Source of the DNA: Olivibacter jilunii
Lineage (GTDB): Bacteria > Bacteroidota > Bacteroidia > Sphingobacteriales > Sphingobacteriaceae
Assembly (NCBI RefSeq): GCF_900607235.1
Contig: NZ_LR027852.1
Location: 434,001 to 498,000 of the forward strand
DNA: 64,000 nucleotides
Direction of reading: 5' to 3'
Positions 29,684 through 38,224 of this stretch are shown in pieces. Positions within the stretch are counted from its first letter, which is position 1. The number at the start of each line of letters is the position of its first letter. The notes beneath the pieces were generated by a model that was not told the DNA's origin, searched no databases, and worked only from the letters and a program-made list of their open reading frames with translations. A program made the position numbers and the translations under genes.

Positions 29684-31126
29684 TTAATTGGCTAAAAGCC
29701 TCGCACCTGCTTTATAATACAATTCAGCCAATGCCTTATTATAGGTTGTAATCAGATCCTCTTTTTTTATTTTCATGTCAATCAGTTTACTCTCCCGACT
29801 ATTAATAATGAACAGCGTGCTTTCGCCCAGATCGAATTTTTGTAATTCCCCGGATAAGAGCACTTCCTGATTGTCAATACTCGCTACTTGTAACTTAAGT
29901 TGAGCGCTATAGGCAGTAAGATCGTTGTACTTAGTAGTAATGTCGTTTTTAATATTACGACCGGTTATGAGCAAATCATATTGTAGCTGTTCTTGTTTCA
30001 ACTTCACTTCCTTCAGTCTCCCTCGTTCCGCGCGAAGGAAGAGGGGAAAGGCAAATTCAAGTCCGAACTTGTAGTTGCTCCAATTGAAGTCATAATAGTG
30101 CGGGATATATTCATTGAAGTTTCTGCGACTGGATATCAACGTACCTGAAATGTTTAATTTCGGTTTCAACATTTCTTTTCGATAGCGTTCCTCGATGCGT
30201 AGTTGCTGCTCTTTGCTCCAAAGTTTCGATAGTTCAGGATGTATATCACTCGCTTGCTCTAATAGATTTCCGAGCATCGTTGGGGATGGTGACAGCTTTA
30301 CGCTGTCTATAGTCGTAGGTACTGCATTATCGGGTAATTCCATTGGCTGCTCATATTCATTCCATAAGTGGTTAGACAAAATCAACCGACTGTTTTTTAA
30401 GGCGATTTCATATTTGGCCAATTGCATTTTTCTTTCCTGGACAGTAATGGCCGCTTCCACAGAATCAATGGGCGGCTTGTCGCCCAGACGCGTTTGCATA
30501 CTAATCGCTTTAAATCGCTCTTCAGCAAGTTGGACACCCTCTTTCAGTAGTGTATACTGCCGAAAGGCATAATACCAATCCCAATAATCTTTTACGGCCG
30601 TGAACCAGATAGCATTTATTTGTTTCAACTGTTCAGCTTCCGCGTAGGCAACCATTACCTTGGCTTGTTGTAGTGTACTGCGTCTGTTATCAATGATGAG
30701 GCCTTGACCAAGGGGAATGCTGATGCCTAGCCCCGACAAACCCGCTGTAGACGTGGTAGTTTCCGGATTCGTATAGGTTCCGACGTTCCGATCATAAGCT
30801 AGTTTTAAATCAGCTCCTGCTAACCATAAGGGTATTTTCAGCTCGCTGTTCCAGTGATTATAATAATCGGTATTACCGAAATATTTGTTATTGAAAGCCG
30901 CTTTCAAGGCCGGGTCAAATTTTCCGCGCGCCTGTGCAACCTGGGCTTTTGCTGTTTCACTTAAGAGTTTGGCTTGTTTCACTACCGGATGATGAGCCAT
31001 TAAAAGGTCTTCTAAGTCCTCCAATGTAAATTCCTTCAGTTCAGAACCACTCCTGTTCTCCTGTGCTCGGCTTATTGACAATCCGAAGCAGATGGCCAGT
31101 AAAACGAATATCTTTTTACTTGTCAT
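29684..31126 (-). CDS. TolC-family outer membrane efflux protein
   Basis: Outer-membrane channel of a tripartite exporter. A signal peptide ends near ISRAQ (residue 21). Two repeated long helical halves typical of TolC: LEDLLMAHHPVVKQAKLLSETAKAQ near the N-terminus and the matching region around QASDIHPELSKLWSKEQ. Length of 480 residues is normal. It follows the HlyD gene by 6 bases and is the last gene of the leftward exporter operon. With HlyD and an ABC-type membrane protein it forms a type I secretion-like set; no cargo gene with recognisable RTX repeats or a double-glycine leader is adjacent. Confidence 0.9.
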   Translation of the reverse strand: MTSKKIFVLLAICFGLSISRAQENRSGSELKEFTLEDLEDLLMAHHPVVKQAKLLSETAKAQVAQARGKFDPALKAAFNNKYFGNTDYYNHWNSELKIPLWLAGADLKLAYDRNVGTYTNPETTTSTAGLSGLGISIPLGQGLIIDNRRSTLQQAKVMVAYAEAEQLKQINAIWFTAVKDYWDWYYAFRQYTLLKEGVQLAEERFKAISMQTRLGDKPPIDSVEAAITVQERKMQLAKYEIALKNSRLILSNHLWNEYEQPMELPDNAVPTTIDSVKLSPSPTMLGNLLEQASDIHPELSKLWSKEQQLRIEERYRKEMLKPKLNISGTLISSRRNFNEYIPHYYDFNWSNYKFGLEFAFPLFLRAERGRLKEVKLKQEQLQYDLLITGRNIKNDITTKYNDLTAYSAQLKLQVASIDNQEVLLSGELQKFDLGESTLFIINSRESKLIDMKIKKEDLITTYNKALAELYYKAGARLLAN

Positions 31127-31132
31127 AAATCA

Positions 31133-32488
31133 CTACTTTCCTTCGGTTTTTGGTTCTTTTTCTAAACTCGGCGGGAAACCGTTAAGTTGGCGCCATATTT
31201 CATACCAGAGTGGTACCGCATTTAAAATAACACGTCCGAATGCTCCTGAGCCTAAACGCAATTGTTCCGGCCATGGTTCGTCCTTATCAGGAACGGGTGT
31301 AGTGGGTTTTATGAGTAAGCGGTATTTGCCATCGGCACTGCTAACCTTGTCGATGACCGCTACCTTACCGGCAAAGGTACCAACAGCTACCGAAGGCCAT
31401 CCCGAGAACTGTACAGACGGCCAGCCTTCAAATTGCAGACGTGTATCGCTTTCACTAAGAATCAAAGGTACATCCATGGCATCTACATACAATTCAACAG
31501 CCATCACCGTTACCTTGGGCTGTAACGTAGCGATCGATTCGCCCTCTTTAATATTCTCACCTATGCCGGCCTTCAGTGTCTTTACGATATATCCACTTTG
31601 GGGAGCCCTGACAACGTAGTGATCTCGACGTACCTCAATATTGGCAATTTCATTTCTTAACTTGGCGATGTCCCCCTGTGCCGAGGCTTTGCTGGAAAGC
31701 GCTGAACCTAGATCGGACTGTGCTTTGGCTAACGATTCATTGTACTTAGCTTGGATATTGTCGAGATCAATAGTTGCATTGATCAATGTTTGCCGTGCGT
31801 TAGTCAATTTATTTTGAGCACTTACTACCTTTGCCTCGTCATTTTGCAGATTTAAGCGGCGAGTTTCAATATCAGTAAGCGAAAAAAGTCCGTTTTTGTA
31901 TCCCTGCTCGTAACGCAGCAATCGTGCCTTGCTGGTTTCGTAGAAGCTTTGCATCGCAACCAGATCGGCACTGTCTATTTTTACTACGTTTCTAGCTTGT
32001 ACAACCTTATTGCGTGCGGCCTCCAGCTGATAACGTAAACCGGCAGTCAGCGCGTCAATTTGGGCTTTTGTTGCAAGCATTTTCTGATCGGCAGCCTGCT
32101 CGCTACTCTTTTTTGCAGTTAATTGCTCGTTTAACCGTTGGGGCAATTCGGGATCAAAGTAGGAGGGGGCTGTTTCGGAAATCACCAAAATAGTGTCGCC
32201 TGCCTGAACTTCATCGCCATCTTGTACTGCCCAGTGTTCAATACGGCCACCTATTTGATTTTGAATGGTTTGTGGGCGTTCTTCCGGTTTTAAGGCAGTG
32301 ACGGTTCCGCGGCCGGGGATAGTTTGCCGCCAAGGTAAAAATAAAATTACAATAAATAGGATGGCAGCAAAAAGCAATATCCTACCTAGGGCCATCACAC
32401 CTCGCTTTTTTAACAATTGATCACGACCTGCGACGGAAAGGTCTTCCCATTTGATCGTTGACAACAAACTATGTGCTTTATTTCCCAT
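31133..32488 (-). CDS. HlyD-family membrane fusion protein
   Basis: Periplasmic adaptor linking the inner-membrane exporter part to TolC. Start MGNKAHSLL at 32488 was preferred: GGAGG sits about 10 bases upstream, and the ATG overlaps the end of the ABC gene by 11 bases. Order: cytoplasmic tail, one membrane helix (about residues 42-62, LLFAAILFIVILFLPW), lipoyl half (IGGRIEHWAVQDGDEVQAGD), a long coiled coil (about 125-290, rich in AKAQ and LxxA heptads), second lipoyl half (VRAPQSGYIVKTLKAGIGENIKEG), and a beta-barrel domain. The long hairpin is typical of type I secretion adaptors rather than RND pumps. Confidence 0.9.
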   Translation of the reverse strand: MGNKAHSLLSTIKWEDLSVAGRDQLLKKRGVMALGRILLFAAILFIVILFLPWRQTIPGRGTVTALKPEERPQTIQNQIGGRIEHWAVQDGDEVQAGDTILVISETAPSYFDPELPQRLNEQLTAKKSSEQAADQKMLATKAQIDALTAGLRYQLEAARNKVVQARNVVKIDSADLVAMQSFYETSKARLLRYEQGYKNGLFSLTDIETRRLNLQNDEAKVVSAQNKLTNARQTLINATIDLDNIQAKYNESLAKAQSDLGSALSSKASAQGDIAKLRNEIANIEVRRDHYVVRAPQSGYIVKTLKAGIGENIKEGESIATLQPKVTVMAVELYVDAMDVPLILSESDTRLQFEGWPSVQFSGWPSVAVGTFAGKVAVIDKVSSADGKYRLLIKPTTPVPDKDEPWPEQLRLGSGAFGRVILNAVPLWYEIWRQLNGFPPSLEKEPKTEGK

Positions 32489-33485
32489 AATCAATGGCCT
32501 CCTCCTCCAATTCAAGGTCTGTTACACTGGCTAACTTAACACTACCCGTTAACATATCGAAAATGGTATCCAGATTTGTCAGTAACTTTTCTACAGCATA
32601 GCCAATCTGGACAATTACAACCTCTGCTGCTACGAACTGACCGAAAGTCATCTCCCGTTCAACTACAAAATAAGAGCCGAGTAATAGCATGGCACCGAAA
32701 AGAATTGTTCGGATTAATACAGAGCCTGCAAAAAAGCGTTTTAACACTTTGAAATGCTCATTCCGGGAAGCAAGGTATTTGCTTGTAATGTAATCTGTGT
32801 CAGCAATTACTTTTTTCATCATTTCCCGATTGCCTCGGTATTCATCGATATGATTCGCCACATCTTCCAAATAGGCGACGGTTTCATATTTGTGAGCAGA
32901 TTCTTCAATACTCGTGTTAAGTCCACGTTTGTAGTAGATAGCGAGAACAACCGCTACCGCCACTATTACCACGAGACCGAAACTTAAGAAGACCGGATGG
33001 TAGAACGATAAAAGTATAACACTAAAGAAAATGGTAACAACAGCTGCCATAATATCGATCAGTAATTTTATAATACCTTTTTGAATAATGATGACATCAA
33101 AAAAGCGATTTACAAGTTCAGGCAGATTCTCGCCATCCAGTTCCGAGCGCTTGATTCGTGGAAGACGGTATGCAAACTCGAGTGACGACTTTAGAAAGAT
33201 TTTCTGTTCAAGGTATTCTACCAAGCTCAATTGGCCTATGAGTAAAGTGCCTCCAAGTACAACGCCTGCAATAACTGCGGTAATAAGAATATAGGTAGAG
33301 CTGTACATGGCTCCATTACTGAGCAAATTGAAAATGGCTGTAATGCCTATCGGAATACTAAGACTAAAGATTCCGATGATAATAGCGTATAAAAATATGT
33401 AGTTTATGGTTTTACGTTCCGGATGCAGCATGCCGACAAGCCGCTGCAAGGGCGTTGGCGCCGAACCTGCGTGTTTTTTTTTCAT
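32478..33485 (-). CDS. ABC-transporter-like membrane domain without ATPase domain
   Basis: The 335 residues match the six-helix membrane domain of type I ABC exporters: membrane segments at about 29-50, 64-88, 137-160, 163-186, 250-272 and 280-300, with the coupling regions LEYLEQKIFLKSSLEFAYRLPRI and LEDVANHIDEYRGNREMM. The protein stops at VTDLELEEEAIDYGK, just where the linker to a nucleotide-binding domain should begin. No Walker A, signature or Walker B motif exists here or in the operon. The stop overlaps the HlyD start, so this is not a simple frameshift. It may work with an ATPase encoded elsewhere, or be a family of ATPase-free scaffolds. Confidence 0.8.
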   Translation of the reverse strand: MKKKHAGSAPTPLQRLVGMLHPERKTINYIFLYAIIIGIFSLSIPIGITAIFNLLSNGAMYSSTYILITAVIAGVVLGGTLLIGQLSLVEYLEQKIFLKSSLEFAYRLPRIKRSELDGENLPELVNRFFDVIIIQKGIIKLLIDIMAAVVTIFFSVILLSFYHPVFLSFGLVVIVAVAVVLAIYYKRGLNTSIEESAHKYETVAYLEDVANHIDEYRGNREMMKKVIADTDYITSKYLASRNEHFKVLKRFFAGSVLIRTILFGAMLLLGSYFVVEREMTFGQFVAAEVVIVQIGYAVEKLLTNLDTIFDMLTGSVKLASVTDLELEEEAIDYGK

Positions 33486-33535
33486 AAGAAGTAATTAAAA
33501 TAAAATGTTAGGGTGATTTTCTCTGTGAAATGGCA

Positions 33536-33877
33536 TTAATAGATGCGGTCCGGAGGGGGGGATGGAACCGTACCGAAATGCGGAATACAGTAAGCAAAGC
33601 GGTGAGCACCTTCTGCATTTCCGTCTCTCTTTTTTAAGATTCGGGAATCGCACTCATCGTTCTTCGCAAAGAATTCAACGTTTTTTTTCTGCTGTTTTTC
33701 AGGATCTTTCTTTTCTTCTTTTTCCGACTTCTCTGAATCGTTGCAAATCTTAAAGTTTGAAAGATGTTTATCTTTTACAATCGCAGTGACGGTCCCAGCC
33801 ATTTTTAGCGTAAATAAGCTAATTAAGAAGAATCCGATAGTATAACGTAAAAAGGCACTTCTAAGGTGTTGCAACAT
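33536..33877 (-). CDS. Small hypothetical protein with N-terminal membrane segment and Lys/Glu-rich middle
   Basis: 113 residues, not recognised. Residues 8-31 (FLRYTIGFFLISLFTLKMAG) form a hydrophobic anchor or signal. Residues 45-66 are a highly charged Lys/Glu stretch (SEKSEKEEKKDPEKQQKK), and the C-terminus holds Cys and Pro (AYCIPHFGTVPSPPPDRIY). A possible leftward -7 box (TAATTTTG read leftward, 33882-33889) lies so near the ATG that the transcript would be almost leaderless, so the start is uncertain. The gene precedes the exporter operon by 51 bases in the same direction and might be its first gene or even its cargo; that is speculation. Confidence 0.55.
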   Translation of the reverse strand: MLQHLRSAFLRYTIGFFLISLFTLKMAGTVTAIVKDKHLSNFKICNDSEKSEKEEKKDPEKQQKKNVEFFAKNDECDSRILKKRDGNAEGAHRFAYCIPHFGTVPSPPPDRIY

Positions 33878-34026
33878 GTTACAAAATTAGCGGCACTATT
33901 ATACGAAGATGTCAGCAAATTGTTAACCTTTCGCAACTAACGTGATGTAATTTTAATGGTATTCTAATGAATAAAGCGATTTTCTTTAGGTTTTGTGTGT
34001 AATCTATAAAAATGGTAGATTTTATA

Positions 34027-34034
34027 TATATTTG
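34027..34034 (+). promoter_or_regulatory. -7 box (TATATTTG) before the TlpA-like gene
   Basis: Exact TAnnTTTG match, 33 bases before the ATG at 34068. Its position rules out the in-frame ATG at 33993 and makes the one at 34038 unlikely, because transcription would start around 34041. Confidence 0.5.
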
Positions 34035-34067
34035 CCTATGATTGATTTAGTAAAAGAAAATAACTGG

Positions 34068-34628
34068 ATGAAAACAATACGATTGACGTTAATTGGGTTT
34101 TTAATAGGCTTCACATTTAACGTGGCTGCCAGGAGCGAACAAGATACATCTCAAACTAAAGATGCTGATCGCGGCTATATTGTTCAGGTAGGAGATCAGG
34201 CACCGGATAATTTTGAGTTGGTGTTGCATGACGGCAGTAAGACTTCTTTAAAAGAATTACGGGGAAAAATTGTTCTTTTGCAATTTACGGCCTCCTGGTG
34301 TGTTGTTTGCCGAAAAGAAATGCCTTATCTCGAACGCGATATTTGGCAAGCTTATAAGGATAAAGATGTGGTATTGATTGGCGTGGATCGCGACGAGCCC
34401 TTAGAAACGGTGCTAAAGTTTCATCGGGATATGAACATTACCTATCCTTTAGCACTAGATCCTGGAGCTGGTATTTTTCAACAATTTGCTGATAAAAAGG
34501 CAGGCGTGACCCGTAACGTTCTTATTGATCGTACCGGAAAAATACGGTTTTTAACACGTTTATACGATGAGGCCGAGTTTGCTCAACTGGTTCAGGCAGT
34601 GGATAATTTAACAAAAGAACAACATTAA
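34068..34628 (+). CDS. TlpA/ResA-like periplasmic thiol-disulfide protein
   Basis: Exported thioredoxin-fold protein of the AhpC-TSA/Redoxin group, probably reducing disulfides in the periplasm. The start was chosen from the promoter position and because MKTIRLTLIGFLIGFTFN is a clean signal peptide ending near VAARS. Fold features: VGDQAPDNFELVLHDG, LRGKIVLLQFTASWCVVCRKEMP with the active-site motif CVVC, and the cis-Pro region VTRNVLIDRTGKI. At 186 residues it is a single-domain protein. The M28 peptidase gene follows by 24 bases in the same operon, but a functional link is not evident. Confidence 0.88.
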   Translation: MKTIRLTLIGFLIGFTFNVAARSEQDTSQTKDADRGYIVQVGDQAPDNFELVLHDGSKTSLKELRGKIVLLQFTASWCVVCRKEMPYLERDIWQAYKDKDVVLIGVDRDEPLETVLKFHRDMNITYPLALDPGAGIFQQFADKKAGVTRNVLIDRTGKIRFLTRLYDEAEFAQLVQAVDNLTKEQH

Positions 34629-34652
34629 TCAGAAACCGTTACCGAGTCAGCT

Positions 34653-36854
34653 ATGCAAGTACACTTCAACAAAGTATTGCCTATTCTCATCCTTTCTCTT
34701 ACTTTCGGATTTACCATACTTAAAGCGCAACAGGAAGAACTACTGGAAAATCGCTTTGACGCTCTTTTGCAGAAAGAGAGTATTGGACGGAATATCAAGA
34801 ATTTGTCGGCGTATCCCCATCATCTTGGTTCCCCAAGAGGGAAAGAGGTTGCCAACGAAATTTTAAATTGGTTTAAACAATATGGATGGGATGCTCAACT
34901 GGAAGTTTATCACGTATTATTTCCTACGCCGATTGAGCGACAGCTTGAACTATTGGCGCCAAGCCATTATCAAGCCATATTAAAAGAAATGCCGGTAGAA
35001 GGTGATCCAGTAGCGCATCAAGAGGGGCAGCTGCCAACCTATAATGCGTGGGGTGCGGATGGAGATGTGACCGCACCGCTGGTTTTTGTCAACTATGGCT
35101 TACCAGCCGATTATGAACAACTGGAACGATTAGGGGTGGATGTAAAAGGAAAAATCGTGATAGCAAAATATGGTAATAGCTGGCGTGGAATAAAACCCAA
35201 GATTGCTTATGAGCACGGTGCTGTTGGTTGCATTATTTACTCCGACCCGAAAGAGGACGGCTATTTTCAAGGCGCGGTTTATCCTGAAGGGCCTTTCAAG
35301 AACGAGTATATGGTGCAACGGGGTTCGGTAATGGATATGGTGGTTTATCCAGGGGATCCTTTAACTCCCTGGATTGGTGCAACGAAGGATGCAAAGCGCT
35401 TGACGAAAGAAGAAGCTGCTACCATTTTAAAGATACCGGTGTTACCGATCAGTTATCACGATGCGAAGCCTTTATTGGAAGTCCTCGACGGTCCGGTAGC
35501 TCCAAACGCTTGGCGAGGTGCACTTCCTATAACTTATCGGATCGGCGGTGGGAATCAGAGCAAAGTGCATTTAAAAATTAAGCAAAACTGGGATATTGTG
35601 CCTGCTTATAATGTAATCGCCAAGATCAAAGGCAATGAATTTCCTGACGAGTGGATTATTCGAGGAAATCATCATGATGCTTGGGTCAATGGAGCCGATG
35701 ATCCGGTAGCGGGACTATCCGTTTTATTAGAGGAGGCAAAAGCAATTGGAACCATGGTTAAAAACGGCTTCAAACCGAAACGAACCTTGGTTTACTGTGC
35801 TTGGGATGGAGAAGAACAGTCGCTGCTCGGCTCAACCGAATGGGTAGAACATCATGCAAAAGAATTGAAACAAAAGGCGGTAACCTATATTAATACGGAT
35901 GGAAACGGGCGGGGTTTTTTGAGTGCCGGCGGATCACACGCATTAAAGGATTTGGTAACCGACATAGCAGGTGATGTACAGGATCCATTAACAGGTAAGT
36001 CGATACTCGATCGAAAATTGGCCAACACCGTTATATCGGCGACCTCTCCGCAGCAGAAGCAAAAGTTGCTCGCAAAAAAAGAGTTTGCTTTACAAGCGTT
36101 GGGAACAGGTTCTGATTATTCGGCCTTCTTACAGCATTTAGGAATACCTAGTCTTAATTTTTCTTTTGGAGGAGAAAGTGAAGGGGGGGATTATCATAGT
36201 ATTTATGATTCGTATAATCATTATGTCCGATTCAAAGACCCCGATTTCAGTTATGGGCTTGCGCTGGCACAAGTTGCCGGTAGAGCTGTTTTACGATTAT
36301 CCGAGGCTGAGATTTTACCTTTTAGCTTTGATGGCCTGCAAGAAGCAATCAATACGTACGCAAATGAGGTGCAAAAGCTTGGTGAGGATCTTCGTCTGTT
36401 CCATGCTGTTGAAAACCAACTGATAAAAGATTCTTTATATGCCTTGGCAGCCGATCCGAAAGAGCCCTATGTACAACCGATACCAAAAAAATCAGTACCC
36501 AATTTTTCATTTGCGGGATTGCAAGAAGGTGTTGATAGCTTAAGCAAATCCATTCAAGCGCTTAAAGAGCGGCGGCAAACATTTAAGGGAAACAAAAAAG
36601 CTTTAGCATTGGTAAACAAGCAGCTTTTTCAAGCGGAGAAATCGTTGTTACTGGAAAAGGGATTACCTAGGCGTCCATGGTATAAGCATAGTATTTATGC
36701 ACCGGGATTTTATACCGGTTATGGAGTCAAAACATTGCCCGGCATCCGAGAAGCCCTGGAAGAAGGGCATTATCAAGAGTTTGAAGAGCAGCTACAATTA
36801 CTGATCGGTACGATCCGAAAACTTAAAACCGCGCTTGATCGTATTTTCATATAA
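34653..36854 (+). CDS. M28 metallopeptidase, glutamate carboxypeptidase II/transferrin-receptor-like
   Basis: Exported zinc exopeptidase. A signal peptide ends near ILKAQ (residue 25). A protease-associated insertion (about 130-290, VNYGLPADYEQLERLGVDVKGKIVIAKYG) lies in the M28 catalytic domain. Zinc ligands: His341 in GNHHDAW, the bridging Asp in NGADDP, Glu pair in AWDGEEQSLLG, Asp in GTGSDYSAFLQH, and His in GGDYHSIYDSY, so the site is complete. The C-terminal about 150 residues match the helical transferrin-receptor dimerisation domain. The layout is that of glutamate carboxypeptidase II, which cleaves C-terminal Glu from short peptides or folate polyglutamate; the bacterial substrate is unknown. 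Second gene after the TlpA-like gene. Confidence 0.9.
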   Translation: MQVHFNKVLPILILSLTFGFTILKAQQEELLENRFDALLQKESIGRNIKNLSAYPHHLGSPRGKEVANEILNWFKQYGWDAQLEVYHVLFPTPIERQLELLAPSHYQAILKEMPVEGDPVAHQEGQLPTYNAWGADGDVTAPLVFVNYGLPADYEQLERLGVDVKGKIVIAKYGNSWRGIKPKIAYEHGAVGCIIYSDPKEDGYFQGAVYPEGPFKNEYMVQRGSVMDMVVYPGDPLTPWIGATKDAKRLTKEEAATILKIPVLPISYHDAKPLLEVLDGPVAPNAWRGALPITYRIGGGNQSKVHLKIKQNWDIVPAYNVIAKIKGNEFPDEWIIRGNHHDAWVNGADDPVAGLSVLLEEAKAIGTMVKNGFKPKRTLVYCAWDGEEQSLLGSTEWVEHHAKELKQKAVTYINTDGNGRGFLSAGGSHALKDLVTDIAGDVQDPLTGKSILDRKLANTVISATSPQQKQKLLAKKEFALQALGTGSDYSAFLQHLGIPSLNFSFGGESEGGDYHSIYDSYNHYVRFKDPDFSYGLALAQVAGRAVLRLSEAEILPFSFDGLQEAINTYANEVQKLGEDLRLFHAVENQLIKDSLYALAADPKEPYVQPIPKKSVPNFSFAGLQEGVDSLSKSIQALKERRQTFKGNKKALALVNKQLFQAEKSLLLEKGLPRRPWYKHSIYAPGFYTGYGVKTLPGIREALEEGHYQEFEEQLQLLIGTIRKLKTALDRIFI

Positions 36855-37197
36855 TGAAACTATTGATATTAAAGAGGGATGTCTAGTCAATTTTTATTAC
36901 ACTTGTAAACTACTTTTGTAAGACTTCATTGTTTTTTAATTTTACCATTACCCGCATAACATCATCTTTGGACCAGATTCGTAGCATCTTTGCTGTGTAA
37001 GCATTCAACAAGTAGGTTGTCTCCAGGGTGAGTCCAGGTTTTTCCTTAAAAACCTGGACTCACCCTGGACTCACCTCGAAGAAAGACCCTGTCAAAACGC
37101 TACTTTGTCTTATCCACCTATCCAGTCGTACCTTCCTTTTTCGAATACGTTTGTTCCATTGTCGAGCAAAATGATTAAATCGAAATTCATAATTTTG
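36855..37197. other. Intergenic region with a perfect 22-bp hairpin (arms 37022-37043 and 37048-37069)
   Basis: No gene is supported in this gap. Its main feature is a perfect inverted repeat with 22-base arms around a 4-base loop CCTT. The arms are built of an 11-base unit: CCTGGACTCAC occurs twice in tandem at 37053-37074 and its complement in the left arm. No T-run follows on either strand. It may be a REP-like unit, an mRNA 3'-end stabiliser for the peptidase gene, or a cruciform. Confidence 0.55.
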
Positions 37198-37205
37198 TAT
37201 CTTTG
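37198..37205 (+). promoter_or_regulatory. -7 box (TATCTTTG) before the AraC regulator gene
   Basis: Exact TAnnTTTG match, 20 bases before the ATG at 37226, giving a very short leader. No clear -33 element. Confidence 0.5.
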
Positions 37206-37225
37206 AATTAATTAACTTATATGCA

Positions 37226-38143
37226 ATGGAGAAAGCGGAGACTTTACAGGAATACTATAGAAGAACGTGTAGAAAAATGCCGCCGGATTTGATAGAAGGT
37301 GGTGGTAATAATGCCCACTTCAATGTCTTAAAACGAAACAATTGTTATGCAAGCTTACATTTTTCCCGCAAGGATTATTACAAAATCTGTTTAACGCTGG
37401 GAAGCGCCATATTGCATACTGATAAAGGCACAATTTCCATTGATAAACCGGCGATTTTCTTTTCTAATACCAATGTGAGATTTGGTTGGGAAAACACATC
37501 CCCGGCTCAGAAAGGCTATGTTTGCTTGTTTAACGATTTGTTTATTGGTAATGAATTGCGGAAGGCCCTGTCTAATCTATTTAACCTGTTTCGAAATGAC
37601 GTATACTCCTTTATCTTTCTGAGTGAAGAGCAATACGATTTACTATCTCAATATTTTGAATGGATGCTTAAGGAGTATAATAGTGAATTTGTTTACAAAA
37701 AGCAGATCATTGAAGACTTTTTACGATTGATTACTTATACGACAGTTAAATTACGGATGGAACGGGGTGCGTCAGAGAAGCGAATTCCGGATAGCGACCT
37801 AGTAAATCGATTTTGTGATCTACTGGAAAAGCAATTCCCTATCGAGTCTCCCGATAATGCGCTGGTTCTTAAAAGCCCGGCTGATTATGCACTACAGCTG
37901 CAGGTTCACGTGAATCACTTAAACTACAGTTTGCGTTCCTATTTTGGTAAAACTACCAGCGATCTTATTCAAGAACGAATCTTACAAGAAGCGCTCGATT
38001 TGTTACAATACAGTCATTGGCGTATTACCGAAATCGCATTCAGCCTAGGTTTTGAGTATCCTCAGCATTTTAATAATTTCTTTAAACGGAAAACCGGTAA
38101 AAGTCCAAGAGAATATCGGAGTCTGCTGTTAAGTGATATTTGA
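37226..38143 (+). CDS. AraC-family transcriptional regulator
   Basis: DNA-binding regulator of 305 residues with an N-terminal cupin-like ligand/sensor region (about 40-160; GTISIDKPAIFFSNTNVRFGWE) and a C-terminal double helix-turn-helix (about 205-302; LNYSLRSYFGKTTSDLIQERIL, then ITEIAFSLGFEYPQHFNNFFKRKTGKSPREYR). It stands directly before an MFS drug-exporter gene in the same direction (82 bases, with that gene's own -7 box), so it probably activates that exporter in response to a small molecule (inference from position). Confidence 0.92.
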   Translation: MEKAETLQEYYRRTCRKMPPDLIEGGGNNAHFNVLKRNNCYASLHFSRKDYYKICLTLGSAILHTDKGTISIDKPAIFFSNTNVRFGWENTSPAQKGYVCLFNDLFIGNELRKALSNLFNLFRNDVYSFIFLSEEQYDLLSQYFEWMLKEYNSEFVYKKQIIEDFLRLITYTTVKLRMERGASEKRIPDSDLVNRFCDLLEKQFPIESPDNALVLKSPADYALQLQVHVNHLNYSLRSYFGKTTSDLIQERILQEALDLLQYSHWRITEIAFSLGFEYPQHFNNFFKRKTGKSPREYRSLLLSDI

Positions 38144-38194
38144 TTTCATTAACTAATATTTGATTTGCTTATTTTTCGATAGCGAATAGTCCGC

Positions 38195-38202
38195 TAGTTT
38201 TG
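38195..38202 (+). promoter_or_regulatory. -7 box (TAGTTTTG) before the MFS exporter gene
   Basis: Exact TAnnTTTG match, 22 bases before the ATG at 38225. It suggests separate, regulator-dependent transcription of the exporter. Confidence 0.45.
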
Positions 38203-38224
38203 TAATGCTAAAAAACAGGGTATT

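Noticed and set aside
36901-37044. Leftward frame of about 40 codons ending with a TAG near 36901
   Set aside because: Composition looks slightly protein-like, but it has no good start, is cut by a stop inside the 22-bp hairpin region, and matches nothing I know; at most a gene remnant.
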